Positions 42,678-51,229 of a stretch of DNA of 64,000 nucleotides are shown in pieces; position 1 is the first letter of the stretch, and each line of letters begins with the position of its first letter. Origin of the DNA: DASTPP01 sp035762175 (GTDB lineage Bacteria; Myxococcota_A; Polyangia; Polyangiales; Polyangiaceae). A program made the translations under genes and the position numbers. The notes below the pieces were generated by a model, which saw only the letters and a list, made by a program, of their open reading frames with translations, ran no database searches and was not told where the DNA came from. The DNA is taken from contig DASTPP010000294.1 in NCBI GenBank assembly GCA_035762175.1, forward strand, positions 1 to 64,000, written 5' to 3'.

Positions 42678-43937
42678 TCAGGGCGCCGAGTGCAGCGCCC
42701 CCTGGGCCTGGGGCTTGGCGGCGGAGGGGTCGAGGGCGTCGAGGCCGGCGCTGTAGAGGCGGCCGAGGGTCTGGCCGAGCAGGTGGGTGCGGTAGTCGCC
42801 GGGCTTGACCTCGCGGCACGAGCGCAGGTCGGTCTCGAAGATCGAGGCGAGGCGGTGGACGAAGGGGCGCTGGCGGACGAGGAAGTTCGCCTCGTTGACC
42901 CAGCGCAGCGAGGTCGGGTTCAGGTTGAAGGTGCCGACGGTGGCCCAGTCGTCGTCGACGAGGGCATACTTGGCGTGGAACATGGCCGGCCCGTACTCGT
43001 AGAGCTTGATGCCGCCCTCGAGCCAGCGGCCGTAGCGGGCGAGCGAGGCGAGGCGGATGGCGGGCAGGTCGTTGCTCGGGCCGGGCACGATGACGCGCAC
43101 GTCGACGCCGCGGGCGGCGGCCTCGCGCAGGTCGGCCTCGAGGCCGCGGGGCGGGCAGAAGTAGGCGTTGGCGAGCCAGACCCGGCTGCGCGCGGCGCGC
43201 ACGCGCGCCCGGTACATCTCGTAGAGCAGCGCGGGGGGCCGGGGCGTGTCGGTGACGAAGGCGACGTCCTGGGAGGGGCCGGCCGCGGCGCACTCGTAGT
43301 CGTGGGGCAGGTCGCCGCCGGCCGAGCGCCAGCGGTACTCGAAGGCGGCCTCCATCGCGCGGGTGGTCGGGCCCTCGACGCGGCAGCAGAGCTCGCGCCA
43401 GCCGTCGCCGCCCCAGGCGCGCGGCAGCCACTCGTCGGACCAGGCCGCGCCGCCGACGTAGCCGGCGTCGTCGAAGAGCACGATGCGCGAGTGCTCCCGC
43501 GGGAAGGCCGTGCCCTCGCGGAGCGAGGTCGACAGGGGGCGGTAGGGGCGGCAGGCGACGCCGTGCGCGCGCATCCGCTCGACGAAGGAGCGCGGCATGC
43601 GCTGGCTGCCGAGCGCGTCGTAGAGCACGCGCACGTCGAGGCCGCGGCGCGCGGCGTGCGCGAACATGCCGGCGAAGTAGTGGCCGATCCGGCCCTCGCG
43701 GTAGATGTACGTGCCGACCCAGATGCGGCGGCGCGCGCGGCGCACGTCGTCGTTCAGCCGGTCGAGCACCTCCTCCATGCCGCAGAGGGGCTCGGCCCGG
43801 TGCGCGTAGCGCTCGCCGGCGTCGGGGCCGGAGGGCGGCGGCGGGGTGGTCGACCGGCGGCAGCGGACGACCCCGCTGCTCGGGGGGGGCGTGTACGACG
43901 CCGAGTCGCGCGGGGCGGGGATGCTACTCATCGCCAT
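42678..43937 (-). CDS. Phospholipase D-like (cardiolipin synthase type) protein
   Basis: 419 aa with two HKD half-domains. The second is canonical: MFHAKYALVDDDWATVGTFN (His321, Lys323, Asp328). The first reads REHSRIVLFDDAGYVGG (His149, Asp156) with Arg151 where Lys is expected. There is no membrane segment; a 45-residue Pro/Ser-rich N-terminus precedes the first half. Enzymes of this type make cardiolipin or cleave phosphodiesters; the Lys-to-Arg change may lower or alter activity. ATG 43937 sits immediately after the stop of the M50 gene, so both belong to one minus-strand operon. Confidence 0.87.
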   Translation of the reverse strand: MAMSSIPAPRDSASYTPPPSSGVVRCRRSTTPPPPSGPDAGERYAHRAEPLCGMEEVLDRLNDDVRRARRRIWVGTYIYREGRIGHYFAGMFAHAARRGLDVRVLYDALGSQRMPRSFVERMRAHGVACRPYRPLSTSLREGTAFPREHSRIVLFDDAGYVGGAAWSDEWLPRAWGGDGWRELCCRVEGPTTRAMEAAFEYRWRSAGGDLPHDYECAAAGPSQDVAFVTDTPRPPALLYEMYRARVRAARSRVWLANAYFCPPRGLEADLREAAARGVDVRVIVPGPSNDLPAIRLASLARYGRWLEGGIKLYEYGPAMFHAKYALVDDDWATVGTFNLNPTSLRWVNEANFLVRQRPFVHRLASIFETDLRSCREVKPGDYRTHLLGQTLGRLYSAGLDALDPSAAKPQAQGALHSAP

Positions 43938-45149
43938 TCAGGCGGCCTGCCTTTCTTGCGAGCTGCCCCAGGGGGCGACGAAGCGGCGGCCGCCGGCGGG
44001 CAGCACGCCGAGGAAGCGCGCGAGGTCGGCGCGGCAGAGCATGCCGGAGAGCACGCCGTCCTCGAAGACGGGCAGCTGGCTCACCTCGCGCGCGACCATG
44101 CGCTCGAGCGCGCCCTCGAGCGGCTCGCCCGGCGTCACGGTCTCGAGCTTGAAGAGGGGCGTCATGACCGACGAGACCGGCGTGCGCGCCCACTCGCGCG
44201 GCTCGACCTTCAGCGCGTCGGCCATGGTCACGAGGCCGACGAACAGGTCGCCCTCGACCACCGCGATGGCCCGCTCTTCGCCCCGCAGCAGCCAGCGGTC
44301 GACGACCTCTTCGATGGGCGACTCGGGCGGCGTCTGCACGAAGCGCGGGCGCATGACCGTCGAGACGAACACCCCGTCGAGCAGGCGGCCGAGCACCGAC
44401 CGGCGCATCGAGCGGCCCGCCGCGACGTGGACGAACCAGCCGAGGAAGGTGAGCCAAAGGCCCGCGACCAGCCCCGACCCGACGCCCGGCGCGCGGTAGC
44501 CGAGCGCCACGGCGATGCCGCCGCCGACCAGCGCGAGGGCGAAGATCTGCGCGAGCGCCGTCGCCGCGCGCGTGGCGCGCTCGACGTCGCCGGTCAGCCG
44601 CCAGACCAGGGCGCGCACGAGCTTGCCGCCGTCGAGCGGGAAGGCGGGCAAGAGGTGCATCAGGCCGACGCCCAGGTTGGCGAAGGCCCACCAGGCGAGC
44701 AGCGTCTGGAAGGGGCCGAGCGACGCGAAGGCCGGGCCGTAGCCCTGGGCCGGCTCGACCCCGGCGAGCAGGGCCGAGAGCGACGCGAAGCCGATGCCGG
44801 CGCTGAGGACGGGGCCGGCGCCCGCGGTCAACATCTCGGCCGTCGCCGAGGCCGGCGTGCGCTCGCCCCAGGAGGCGTCGCCGAAGAGGAAGAGCCGGAG
44901 CGAGCCGCCCTGCAGCCCGAGCCAGCGCCCGATGAAGGCGTGCCCCAGCTCGTGGGTCGCGATGGCGACGAGCAGCAAGACCGCGCCCGCCGCCGCCACC
45001 GCGCGCACCAGCGCGGCGCCCCAGTCGGGGTGGGCCGAACGCAGCAGGGCGTTCAAGTTCCACGCGACGAGCAGGAAGAGAAACGCCCAGCTGAGGTCGA
45101 CGTAAACGCAAACCCCGAAGAGTCGCCCCAGACGAACGCCTTGCCCCAT
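43938..45149 (-). CDS. Site-2-type intramembrane protease (M50) with CBS pair
   Basis: About 403 aa from ATG 45149 (an in-frame GTG at 45200 would add 17 residues). Polytopic, with zinc motif ATHELGHAFIG (His66, Glu67, His70) in one helix and LLPAFPLDGGKLVRAL (Asp173) in another, the S2P/SpoIVFB arrangement. Two CBS domains fill the C-terminal third (about 265-385; STVMRPRFVQTPPESPIEEV and SSVMTPLFKLETVTPGEPL). CBS pairs bind adenine nucleotides and could gate proteolysis. Its substrate, usually a membrane-bound regulator, is not evident nearby. It shares an operon with the phospholipase D-like gene. Confidence 0.92.
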   Translation of the reverse strand: MGQGVRLGRLFGVCVYVDLSWAFLFLLVAWNLNALLRSAHPDWGAALVRAVAAAGAVLLLVAIATHELGHAFIGRWLGLQGGSLRLFLFGDASWGERTPASATAEMLTAGAGPVLSAGIGFASLSALLAGVEPAQGYGPAFASLGPFQTLLAWWAFANLGVGLMHLLPAFPLDGGKLVRALVWRLTGDVERATRAATALAQIFALALVGGGIAVALGYRAPGVGSGLVAGLWLTFLGWFVHVAAGRSMRRSVLGRLLDGVFVSTVMRPRFVQTPPESPIEEVVDRWLLRGEERAIAVVEGDLFVGLVTMADALKVEPREWARTPVSSVMTPLFKLETVTPGEPLEGALERMVAREVSQLPVFEDGVLSGMLCRADLARFLGVLPAGGRRFVAPWGSSQERQAA

Positions 45150-45276
45150 CAGCTCGACCCGGATGCAACGCGCGTTCCCGGGGGCCGAGTGGGGTATCAC
45201 CGATGAGGCAGCCGTCGCGTTTGCGGCATTTCGCCACGACGCCCCATGTTCGCCCCAGAGCGGGGCGGCGCCCGTC

Positions 45277-45927
45277 TCAGAAGGTCTTTCCGGCGGTCGC
45301 GAAGAGCGCCACGCCGCGCGCGGACAGGTCGAAGGGGGTGATGACGTAGCGCGAGTCGAGGCCGGCGAAGTACGACTCGGGCAGCGGGTAGAGCGCGGTC
45401 AGGCCCGGCGCGACGTAGAGGCCGGGGTCGAACGAAGACTTTTCGGTGATCTGGCCGGTCGGCTGAAGCTGCCGGGTCGTGCTCAGCACGCCGTGAAAGC
45501 CCAGGCCGGCGTAGGGGCGAATCATCAGGGGGCCGACCTCGAACTCAGCCCCCGCTTCGCCGCCGAGGTAAAACGCGTTGGCGAGGACGACGTCGCTGTA
45601 GCGCAGGGGATCGTTCGAGTATTCGGGGTAGGACGCCGTTCGGCCGACCACCTCGGCCCGCCCGCCCAGGTGGTAGACGGCCGTGCCGCCCAGGTACAGG
45701 CCCGAGGGCAAGGTCATGCCGCCGCGCACCCCGAGGCCGACGCCTTGCGAGTCGGGCCGCTCGCTGAAGCCGAAGCCGAGCAGGCCCGCGGCGCTGTAGG
45801 GCCGGGGGCCCGCGTCGGCCGGCGCGGCCGCGTCGGCCCGGGCCGCGGCCGGCTCTTGCGCCGAGGCGCGGCCGGGGGCGAACGAAAGAAGGAGGGCCGT
45901 GGCGGCGAGAGGGGCGGAAGCACGCAT
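45277..45927 (-). CDS. Predicted outer-membrane beta-barrel protein, 216 aa
   Basis: MRASAPLAATALLLSFAPGR, cleavage likely after ASA (residue 23), then an Ala/Pro linker and alternating amphipathic strands (GVRGGMTLPSGLYLGGTAVY, FEVGPLMIRPYAGLGFHGV) and a final Phe (ALFATAGKTF). Size fits an 8-stranded barrel. Function unknown. It ends 128 bp before the M50 gene start on the same strand. Confidence 0.82.
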   Translation of the reverse strand: MRASAPLAATALLLSFAPGRASAQEPAAARADAAAPADAGPRPYSAAGLLGFGFSERPDSQGVGLGVRGGMTLPSGLYLGGTAVYHLGGRAEVVGRTASYPEYSNDPLRYSDVVLANAFYLGGEAGAEFEVGPLMIRPYAGLGFHGVLSTTRQLQPTGQITEKSSFDPGLYVAPGLTALYPLPESYFAGLDSRYVITPFDLSARGVALFATAGKTF

Positions 45928-46165
45928 GGATCGTTGGGGGGGCCCGGCGCGGGTTACGGCGTCGACCCCGGGCGCGGGCCCGCGCAGCGTTGCTCAGCCG
46001 CGCCCCGCGGGCAACGCCCCTCGTACCGGGCGGGGGGCCGCGGCCCAGCGGCCGGCCCCGCCGCCCTCCGCGGGGAGCCCCGCCGCGGGGGAATGCTTCG
46101 TGCAGCCGGCCCCCCGGCTCGGCCCGCCGCGCGTGCGGCGCGCGCCCAGCGTCGGAGGCTCGCCC

Positions 46166-47677
46166 ATGAAGACGTTCTCGACGAAGAGCTACTGGCTCGA
46201 CTCGGCGCCCAGCCGCGGCGCCCCCTCGGCGCTCACCGCCGACCTCCACGTCGACGTCGCCGTGGTCGGCGCCGGCATCACCGGCCTGACCGCGGCGCTC
46301 TTGCTCGCGCGCGAGGGCCGCTCGGTGGCGCTGCTCGAGGCGAAGCGGGCGGGCGAGCTCGACACGGGCAAGACGACGTCGCACATCACGGAGCTGCTCG
46401 ACACGCGCTACTACCAGCTCATCTCCGACTTCGGCGAGGAAGGCGCCCGGCTCGCGGCCGAGTCGCAGCGCGCCGCCATCGAGCGGATCGCCGGCTTCAT
46501 CAAAGAAGAGTCGATCGAGTGCGCGTTCCAACGGGCGCCGGGCTACCTCTACGCCGAGAAGGGCGGCGACGGCGCCGAGATCGAGCGCGAGCTCGCGGCC
46601 CTGCGCCGGCTCGGCCTCGCGGCGGGCCCGGCCGAGTCGACGCCCCTGCCCTTCGCCGTCGAGCGCGCCCTGCGGCTCGAGAACCAGGCGCACTTCCACC
46701 CGCGGCGCTACCTCGGGCCGCTCGCCGACGCCTTCACGCGCCACGGCGGCCACCTCTACGAGGGCACGCGCGTCGTCGAGTACGAGGACGGCGAGCCCTG
46801 CCGCCTGACGACCGAGGGCGGCCAGGTCGTCACCGCCGGCCGGGTGCTCACGTGCACCTATTCGCCCACGTCCACCCGCTTCGCGCTGCACACCCGCGTC
46901 GCGGCCTACCGCACCTACGTCGTCGCGCTGCGCGCCGACGCGGCCCCCGAGGGCCTCTTCTGGGACAACGCCGACCCCTACCACTACACGCGCCGCGAGC
47001 CCCTCGACGGGGGCGGCTACCTGCTCATCGTCGGCGGCGAAGACCACAAAACGGGCACCGAGAAGGACACCGCGGGCTGCTTCGAGCGCCTCGAAGACTA
47101 CGCGCACTCGCGCTTCGGCCCGCTGCTGGTCGCCTACCGCTGGTCGGGGCAAATTCTCGAGACGGTCGACGGGCTGCCCTACGTCGGCCTCGCGCCCCAC
47201 TCGCGCCACAGCTACGTGGCCACGGGCTACTCGGGCAACGGCATCACCCACGGCACCATGGCCGGCATGCTCCTCGCCGACCTCGCGCTCGGCCGCGACA
47301 ACCCCTGGGCCTCGCTCTACGCCCCCTCGCGCCTCAAGCCCGTCGCGTCCGCCAAGGACTTCGTGGCCGAGAACGCGGGCGTCGCCGCGCACTTCGTCGG
47401 CGACCGGCTGAAGAAGCCCGAGGCGCCCGACGTCGAGCAGGTGCTCCCCGGCGAGGGCAAGCTGCTGCGCAAGGGCGGCGAGACGCTCGCCGTCTTCCGC
47501 GAAGAGTCGGGCGCGCTGCGGGTCTGCTCGGCCGTCTGCACGCACCTCGGCTGCCTCGTGCAGTGGAACAACGCCGAGCGCACCTGGGACTGCCCCTGCC
47601 ACGGCAGCCGCTTCGACACGGACGGCGAGGTCATCAACGGGCCCGCCGTGCGCGGCCTCGAGCGCAAGGCGACCTGA
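46166..47677 (+). CDS. FAD-dependent oxidoreductase with C-terminal Rieske domain
   Basis: 503 aa. The DAO-type FAD domain begins with VAVVGAGITGLTAALLLARE (dinucleotide motif 35-40) and includes TGKTTSHITELLDTRYYQL and the C-terminal flavin contact GYSGNGITHGTMAGMLLAD. A linker (about 390-425) leads to a Rieske [2Fe-2S] domain with CTHLGC (Cys458, His460) and CPCHGS (Cys476, His479). Such fusions are widespread and thought to oxidise amines or similar substrates and pass electrons through the Rieske centre; the substrate is unknown. ATG 46166 has GGAGG nearby. Confidence 0.94.
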   Translation: MKTFSTKSYWLDSAPSRGAPSALTADLHVDVAVVGAGITGLTAALLLAREGRSVALLEAKRAGELDTGKTTSHITELLDTRYYQLISDFGEEGARLAAESQRAAIERIAGFIKEESIECAFQRAPGYLYAEKGGDGAEIERELAALRRLGLAAGPAESTPLPFAVERALRLENQAHFHPRRYLGPLADAFTRHGGHLYEGTRVVEYEDGEPCRLTTEGGQVVTAGRVLTCTYSPTSTRFALHTRVAAYRTYVVALRADAAPEGLFWDNADPYHYTRREPLDGGGYLLIVGGEDHKTGTEKDTAGCFERLEDYAHSRFGPLLVAYRWSGQILETVDGLPYVGLAPHSRHSYVATGYSGNGITHGTMAGMLLADLALGRDNPWASLYAPSRLKPVASAKDFVAENAGVAAHFVGDRLKKPEAPDVEQVLPGEGKLLRKGGETLAVFREESGALRVCSAVCTHLGCLVQWNNAERTWDCPCHGSRFDTDGEVINGPAVRGLERKAT

Positions 47678-47766
47678 GCGCGCGCCCCGGGGCGGCCCGT
47701 CGCGGGCCGCCGCGGCGTCGCCCCCCCCCGCGCGGGCGGGGGCGGCGCCGGCGGGCGGCGGGGGCG

Positions 47767-48072
47767 TCAGCTGCCCTGGCCGGTCTGCGCGCGGCCGCCG
47801 CTGCCGCCGACGAGCACCTTCGAAAGGCAGTCGCGCAGCTGCTGCACGTGCTGCACGTCGGCCTGGCGGATCGTCTCGAGCAGCTGCCTTGCCTCCGCGT
47901 TCGTCTGCGCGTCGGAGAGGTACTTGTCGTACGCCTCGAGCCCCTTGCACTTCTCGTGGAGCACGGTCACGAGGTCGTAGGTCAGGTTGTCGAGGGGCGA
48001 CGTGGCGGTGCCCTGCCCCTGCTGCATCTGACCGCCCGTCGCCTGGTTCTGAGGAGATTGCGCTGTGGCCAT
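47767..48072 (-). CDS. Small helical protein, 101 aa
   Basis: MATAQSPQNQATGGQMQQGQ starts a Gln/Gly-rich head, followed by a helical pair (LDNLTYDLVTVLHEKCKGLE, LLETIRQADVQHVQQLRDCL). The H/E-spaced helices resemble one half of a ferritin-like bundle, but this is too short to claim. ATG 48072 follows GAGAGGTG (minus strand). Role unknown; it fits the group of small stress-type proteins in this part of the window. Confidence 0.78.
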   Translation of the reverse strand: MATAQSPQNQATGGQMQQGQGTATSPLDNLTYDLVTVLHEKCKGLEAYDKYLSDAQTNAEARQLLETIRQADVQHVQQLRDCLSKVLVGGSGGRAQTGQGS

Positions 48073-48400
48073 CGGAACACCTCTCGTCGTTTCGTCGTTG
48101 CTGTGGCGCCGACCGCCCACGCCTGAGGCGTCGAGCGGGCAGAGCCGGGGGACGTGCCTCGGCTGCAACTACGGTGCCCGCACGCCCTCGACGGCGGGCC
48201 CGAGCGCGAGCCTTCCGTCGCCTCGGGCCGCGCGGCGCGGCGCGGCGGGCACGGGCCCGGCGCCGGGCAATTGCGCCACAGGCCGCCGCAACGCCGCCAC
48301 AGGCCCGCGGCGGCCGCGCGGCGCGGCGTTGTATTCAAATTAGTATCGTGATCGAAGCGGGCCCCGGCCCCTGGCGGGGGACTTGCTTCGCCCCGAACCG
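48073..48400. other. Divergent intergenic region
   Basis: 328 bp between the small helical protein gene and the copper monooxygenase gene. An AT-richer patch at 48328-48350 (GTTGTATTCAAATTAGTATC) 50-70 bp before ATG 48401 is the best promoter candidate, but spacing between TTGTAT and TAGTAT is too short for a classical pair. Confidence 0.4.
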
Positions 48401-49792
48401 ATGCCGAAGCGACGCCCGGCCGCGCTGACCTTCGCGCTCGCCGCGGCGCTGCTCGCGTGGGGCTGCCGCCGCCCGGCGCCGCCGGCGGCGTCGCGCCCCG
48501 GCGCCGCCCCGCCGCCCGCGCCGCTCGACTACGGCTCGCGCATCGCCCCCCTGCTCGCGGCCCACTGCACCGGCTGCCACCGCCCGGGCGGCATCGCCCC
48601 GATGGCCCTGACGACGTACGAGCAGGTCCGCGAGCACGGCGCCGCCATCGCCCGGGCGACGCAGTCGCGCTCGATGCCGCCCTGGCTGCCCGACGAGGGC
48701 GCCTGCGCCGACCTGAAGGGCACGCGCGCGCTGCCCGACGACGACGTGCGCGCGATCGCGGCCTGGGTCGAGCGCGGCATGCCCCGCGGCCCCGCGCCGG
48801 GCGGGGCGGGCGGCGGGGCGGCCCCGCCGGCCGGGGGCGCCGCCGCGGCGGGCGGGCGGGGGCTGCGGGCGGGCGAGGCCCAAATCGTCGTCGCCCCGAA
48901 AGAGCCCTACGTGCCGCGCCCCGGGCGCGCCGACGACTACCACTGCTTCGTGCTCGAGCCGCCGCTCGCCGCGAGCGCCGACGTGATCGGCGTGCACGTC
49001 GCGCCGGGCGCCCCTTCGCTCGTGCACCACGTCCTGCTGTTCGAGGTGAGCGCCGCGGCCGCCCGCAAGCTCGACGCGCTCGACCGCGCCGAGCCCGGGC
49101 CCGGCTACACCTGCTTCGGCGGCCCCGGCATCAACCCGGCCTTCCGCTTCGCCGCGTCGGCGAGCGCCCCGCTCGCCTACGACCTGCAGCTCGTGGCGGC
49201 GTGGGCGCCCGGCGGCGGCGCCGCGGGGCCCGTGGCGCTGCCCCCCGGCACGGCGCTGCGCCTGCGGCGCGGCTCGCGCCTGGTGATGCAGGTGCACTAC
49301 AGCCTACACAACGCGGCGCCCGGCGCGAGCGATCGGACGCGGGTCGAGCTCTTCACCGGCGACGCCGCCGGGCTCCGGCAGGGCCTCTGGGTGCCGCTCG
49401 CCGACCGCTCCTTCCGGGTGCCGCCCGGCGCGGGCCCCGACGATCCGCGCGCGGTCGCGGGCGCGCGCCTGGGCGTCGGCCTGCCCCTCAAGGCGTACGG
49501 CGTCGCGCCGCACATGCACCTGCGCGGCAAGAGCATCCGCGTCGAGGCGTCGGCCCCCGCGCCCTCGTGCCTCGTCGACGTGCCCCGCTGGGACTTTCAC
49601 CTGCAAGAAGCCTTCTGGCTCGAGCGGCCCGTCCTCGCGTCCGAGTTCGCCCTGCGCTGCACCTACGACAACCGGCCCGAAGCGCAGCCCGAGGCCCGCG
49701 GCGGCGGCCGGGCCAAGGCGCGCGAGCTGCGCTGGGGCGAGGGCACCGACGACGAGATGTGCCTCGCCTTTCTCTACGTCACCCTGCCCTGA
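48401..49792 (+). CDS. Cytochrome c-copper type II monooxygenase fusion
   Basis: 463 aa. A signal with a possible (weak) lipid Cys22 precedes a short cytochrome c-like module with AAHCTGCHRPGGIAP (C56-x2-C59-H60) and MPPWLPD. After a Gly/Ala linker (about 130-155) comes the two-domain copper monooxygenase fold of the PHM/DBH type. The ligands are visible: VHHVLLFEV (His209, His210) and MQVHY (His299) for one copper; APHMHLRGK (His371, His373) and DEMCLAF (Met453) for the other. It should hydroxylate a substrate with O2, with the heme module supplying electrons. Periplasmic or surface. Confidence 0.9.
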   Translation: MPKRRPAALTFALAAALLAWGCRRPAPPAASRPGAAPPPAPLDYGSRIAPLLAAHCTGCHRPGGIAPMALTTYEQVREHGAAIARATQSRSMPPWLPDEGACADLKGTRALPDDDVRAIAAWVERGMPRGPAPGGAGGGAAPPAGGAAAAGGRGLRAGEAQIVVAPKEPYVPRPGRADDYHCFVLEPPLAASADVIGVHVAPGAPSLVHHVLLFEVSAAAARKLDALDRAEPGPGYTCFGGPGINPAFRFAASASAPLAYDLQLVAAWAPGGGAAGPVALPPGTALRLRRGSRLVMQVHYSLHNAAPGASDRTRVELFTGDAAGLRQGLWVPLADRSFRVPPGAGPDDPRAVAGARLGVGLPLKAYGVAPHMHLRGKSIRVEASAPAPSCLVDVPRWDFHLQEAFWLERPVLASEFALRCTYDNRPEAQPEARGGGRAKARELRWGEGTDDEMCLAFLYVTLP

Positions 49793-49879
49793 GCTTCGGC
49801 CCCCCTTGGAACGCGCCTTGCTCGGCCCCCGGGACGCGGCCCCGGACGGAGGGGCCGCCCCGACGCGAGAGGCCGAACG

Positions 49880-51016
49880 ATGAGCGTGCCCCTGTTCGCC
49901 TTCGCCGCCGGCGTCGCCGCGCGGCCCGTGCGCACGGTCTACGTGCTCGGCGCCGGCTCGTCGGCCGAGGGCGGCGTGCCGCTCTCGTCGCAGATCTTGC
50001 CGGTCGGGCTCGAGCTCCGCCGGGCGCTGCGCGAGCGGGGGGGGCGCGAGGACGGGCGCCACCCCTACCTCGCCCGGCTCGGCGAGGCGCACCGCGAGGC
50101 GTTCGACCGCGTCTACGAGTTCATCGCCGGGTGCGTGCAGGGGCTCGAGGGGCCCGACGCGCTCGACCCGGCGGGCCTGCCCACGGTCGACGAGCTCTGG
50201 GCGCTGCTCGAGCTCGCCCGCGAGCACCGCGCCCGCTTCGGGTGCGCGGCGGGGGCGGCCGACGTCGGACGCGTGCGCCGCGCGCTCATGGTGCTGCTCT
50301 ACCACGTGCTCGTCGGCTGCCGCGTCGAGGGGGCCGAGGGGCCCGCGCTGCGCGTGCGCTTCGGCCCGGGGCCGAACCCCTACGGGGGCTTCGTGCGCCT
50401 GCTCGGCCCGGACGACGCGGTCATCGCGCTCAACTACGACACGCTGCTCGAGGGGGCGCTGCGCGAGGTCGGGCGCTCGGCCGACTACGGCATCGCGACC
50501 GACCGGCGCGAGGAGGCGGTCGAGCCCGCCCTGCTCGTCAAGCCGCACGGCTCGTTCAACTGGCTCTACTGCCCGACCTGCGGCGCGCTGAACGACTTCG
50601 GCTGCCGCGACGTCGCCCGCGTCGCCATCGAGCTCGACGACGAGCAGTGCGCCTGCCCCGCCGACGGCACGCCCCGCGAGTACGTCATCGTGCCGCCGAG
50701 CCTCGTCAAGAACTACTCGAACCCGCACCTGTCGCAGCTCTGGGCCGTCGCCGCGATGCTCTTGCGCTCGTGCGAGCGGGTCGTGTTCTGCGGCGTCTCG
50801 ATGGCCGACTCGGACATCTACTTCAAGTACCTCATCAAGCAGGCGACCTCGCTCAACCCCCGCCTGCGCGAGGGGCGGGGCCGCCTCGTCGTCGTCAACC
50901 GGACGCGCGACGACGTGCTGCCCTACGTGCGCCTCTTCGGGCCGCGGGCGGTGAAGTCGGTCATCGTGCCCTTCTCCGAGTACGTCGAGCGCGAGGCGGC
51001 GCGGGCGCCGCGCTGA
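49880..51016 (+). CDS. SIR2-like domain protein, 378 aa
   Basis: A stand-alone SIR2-like protein. NAD-binding signatures: VYVLGAGSSAEGGVPL (24-28 GAGSS), IALNYDTLLE (Asn185, Asp187) and KPHGSFNWLYCPTCG (His223). A Cys cluster (Cys231, 234, 242, 257, 259) looks like a small zinc-binding insert. The distal segment is FCGVSMADSDIYFKYLIKQA. Such SIR2_2-type domains are often NADases in anti-phage systems, but there is no obvious effector partner or other defence gene beside it. No membrane segment. The ATG follows GAGAGGCCGAACG. Confidence 0.88.
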   Translation: MSVPLFAFAAGVAARPVRTVYVLGAGSSAEGGVPLSSQILPVGLELRRALRERGGREDGRHPYLARLGEAHREAFDRVYEFIAGCVQGLEGPDALDPAGLPTVDELWALLELAREHRARFGCAAGAADVGRVRRALMVLLYHVLVGCRVEGAEGPALRVRFGPGPNPYGGFVRLLGPDDAVIALNYDTLLEGALREVGRSADYGIATDRREEAVEPALLVKPHGSFNWLYCPTCGALNDFGCRDVARVAIELDDEQCACPADGTPREYVIVPPSLVKNYSNPHLSQLWAVAAMLLRSCERVVFCGVSMADSDIYFKYLIKQATSLNPRLREGRGRLVVVNRTRDDVLPYVRLFGPRAVKSVIVPFSEYVEREAARAPR

Positions 51017-51229
51017 GGCGGGGCGCCCCAGGTCGGGTCGCGGTTCGTCGCGCCCCCCGGGGCGCCCCCGGCGTGGTCGCGTTTCGCCGCGCCCCCCCGG
51101 GGGCGCCCGGCGGCGCCCGCCCCGGCCGGCAGCGGGCGGCGCACGGCCGAGGACGCGCTCGCGCTCGGGCCGGGCGCCGGGGGGTACGCCTTGTGCAATG
51201 CCCTCGAGCTCAGCATGCGGCCCGCGCCC

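Noticed and set aside
42690..45206. 838-aa plus-strand frame opposite PLD-like and M50 genes
   Set aside because: Antisense shadow typical of 75% GC DNA; no domain, and both minus-strand genes have catalytic motifs.
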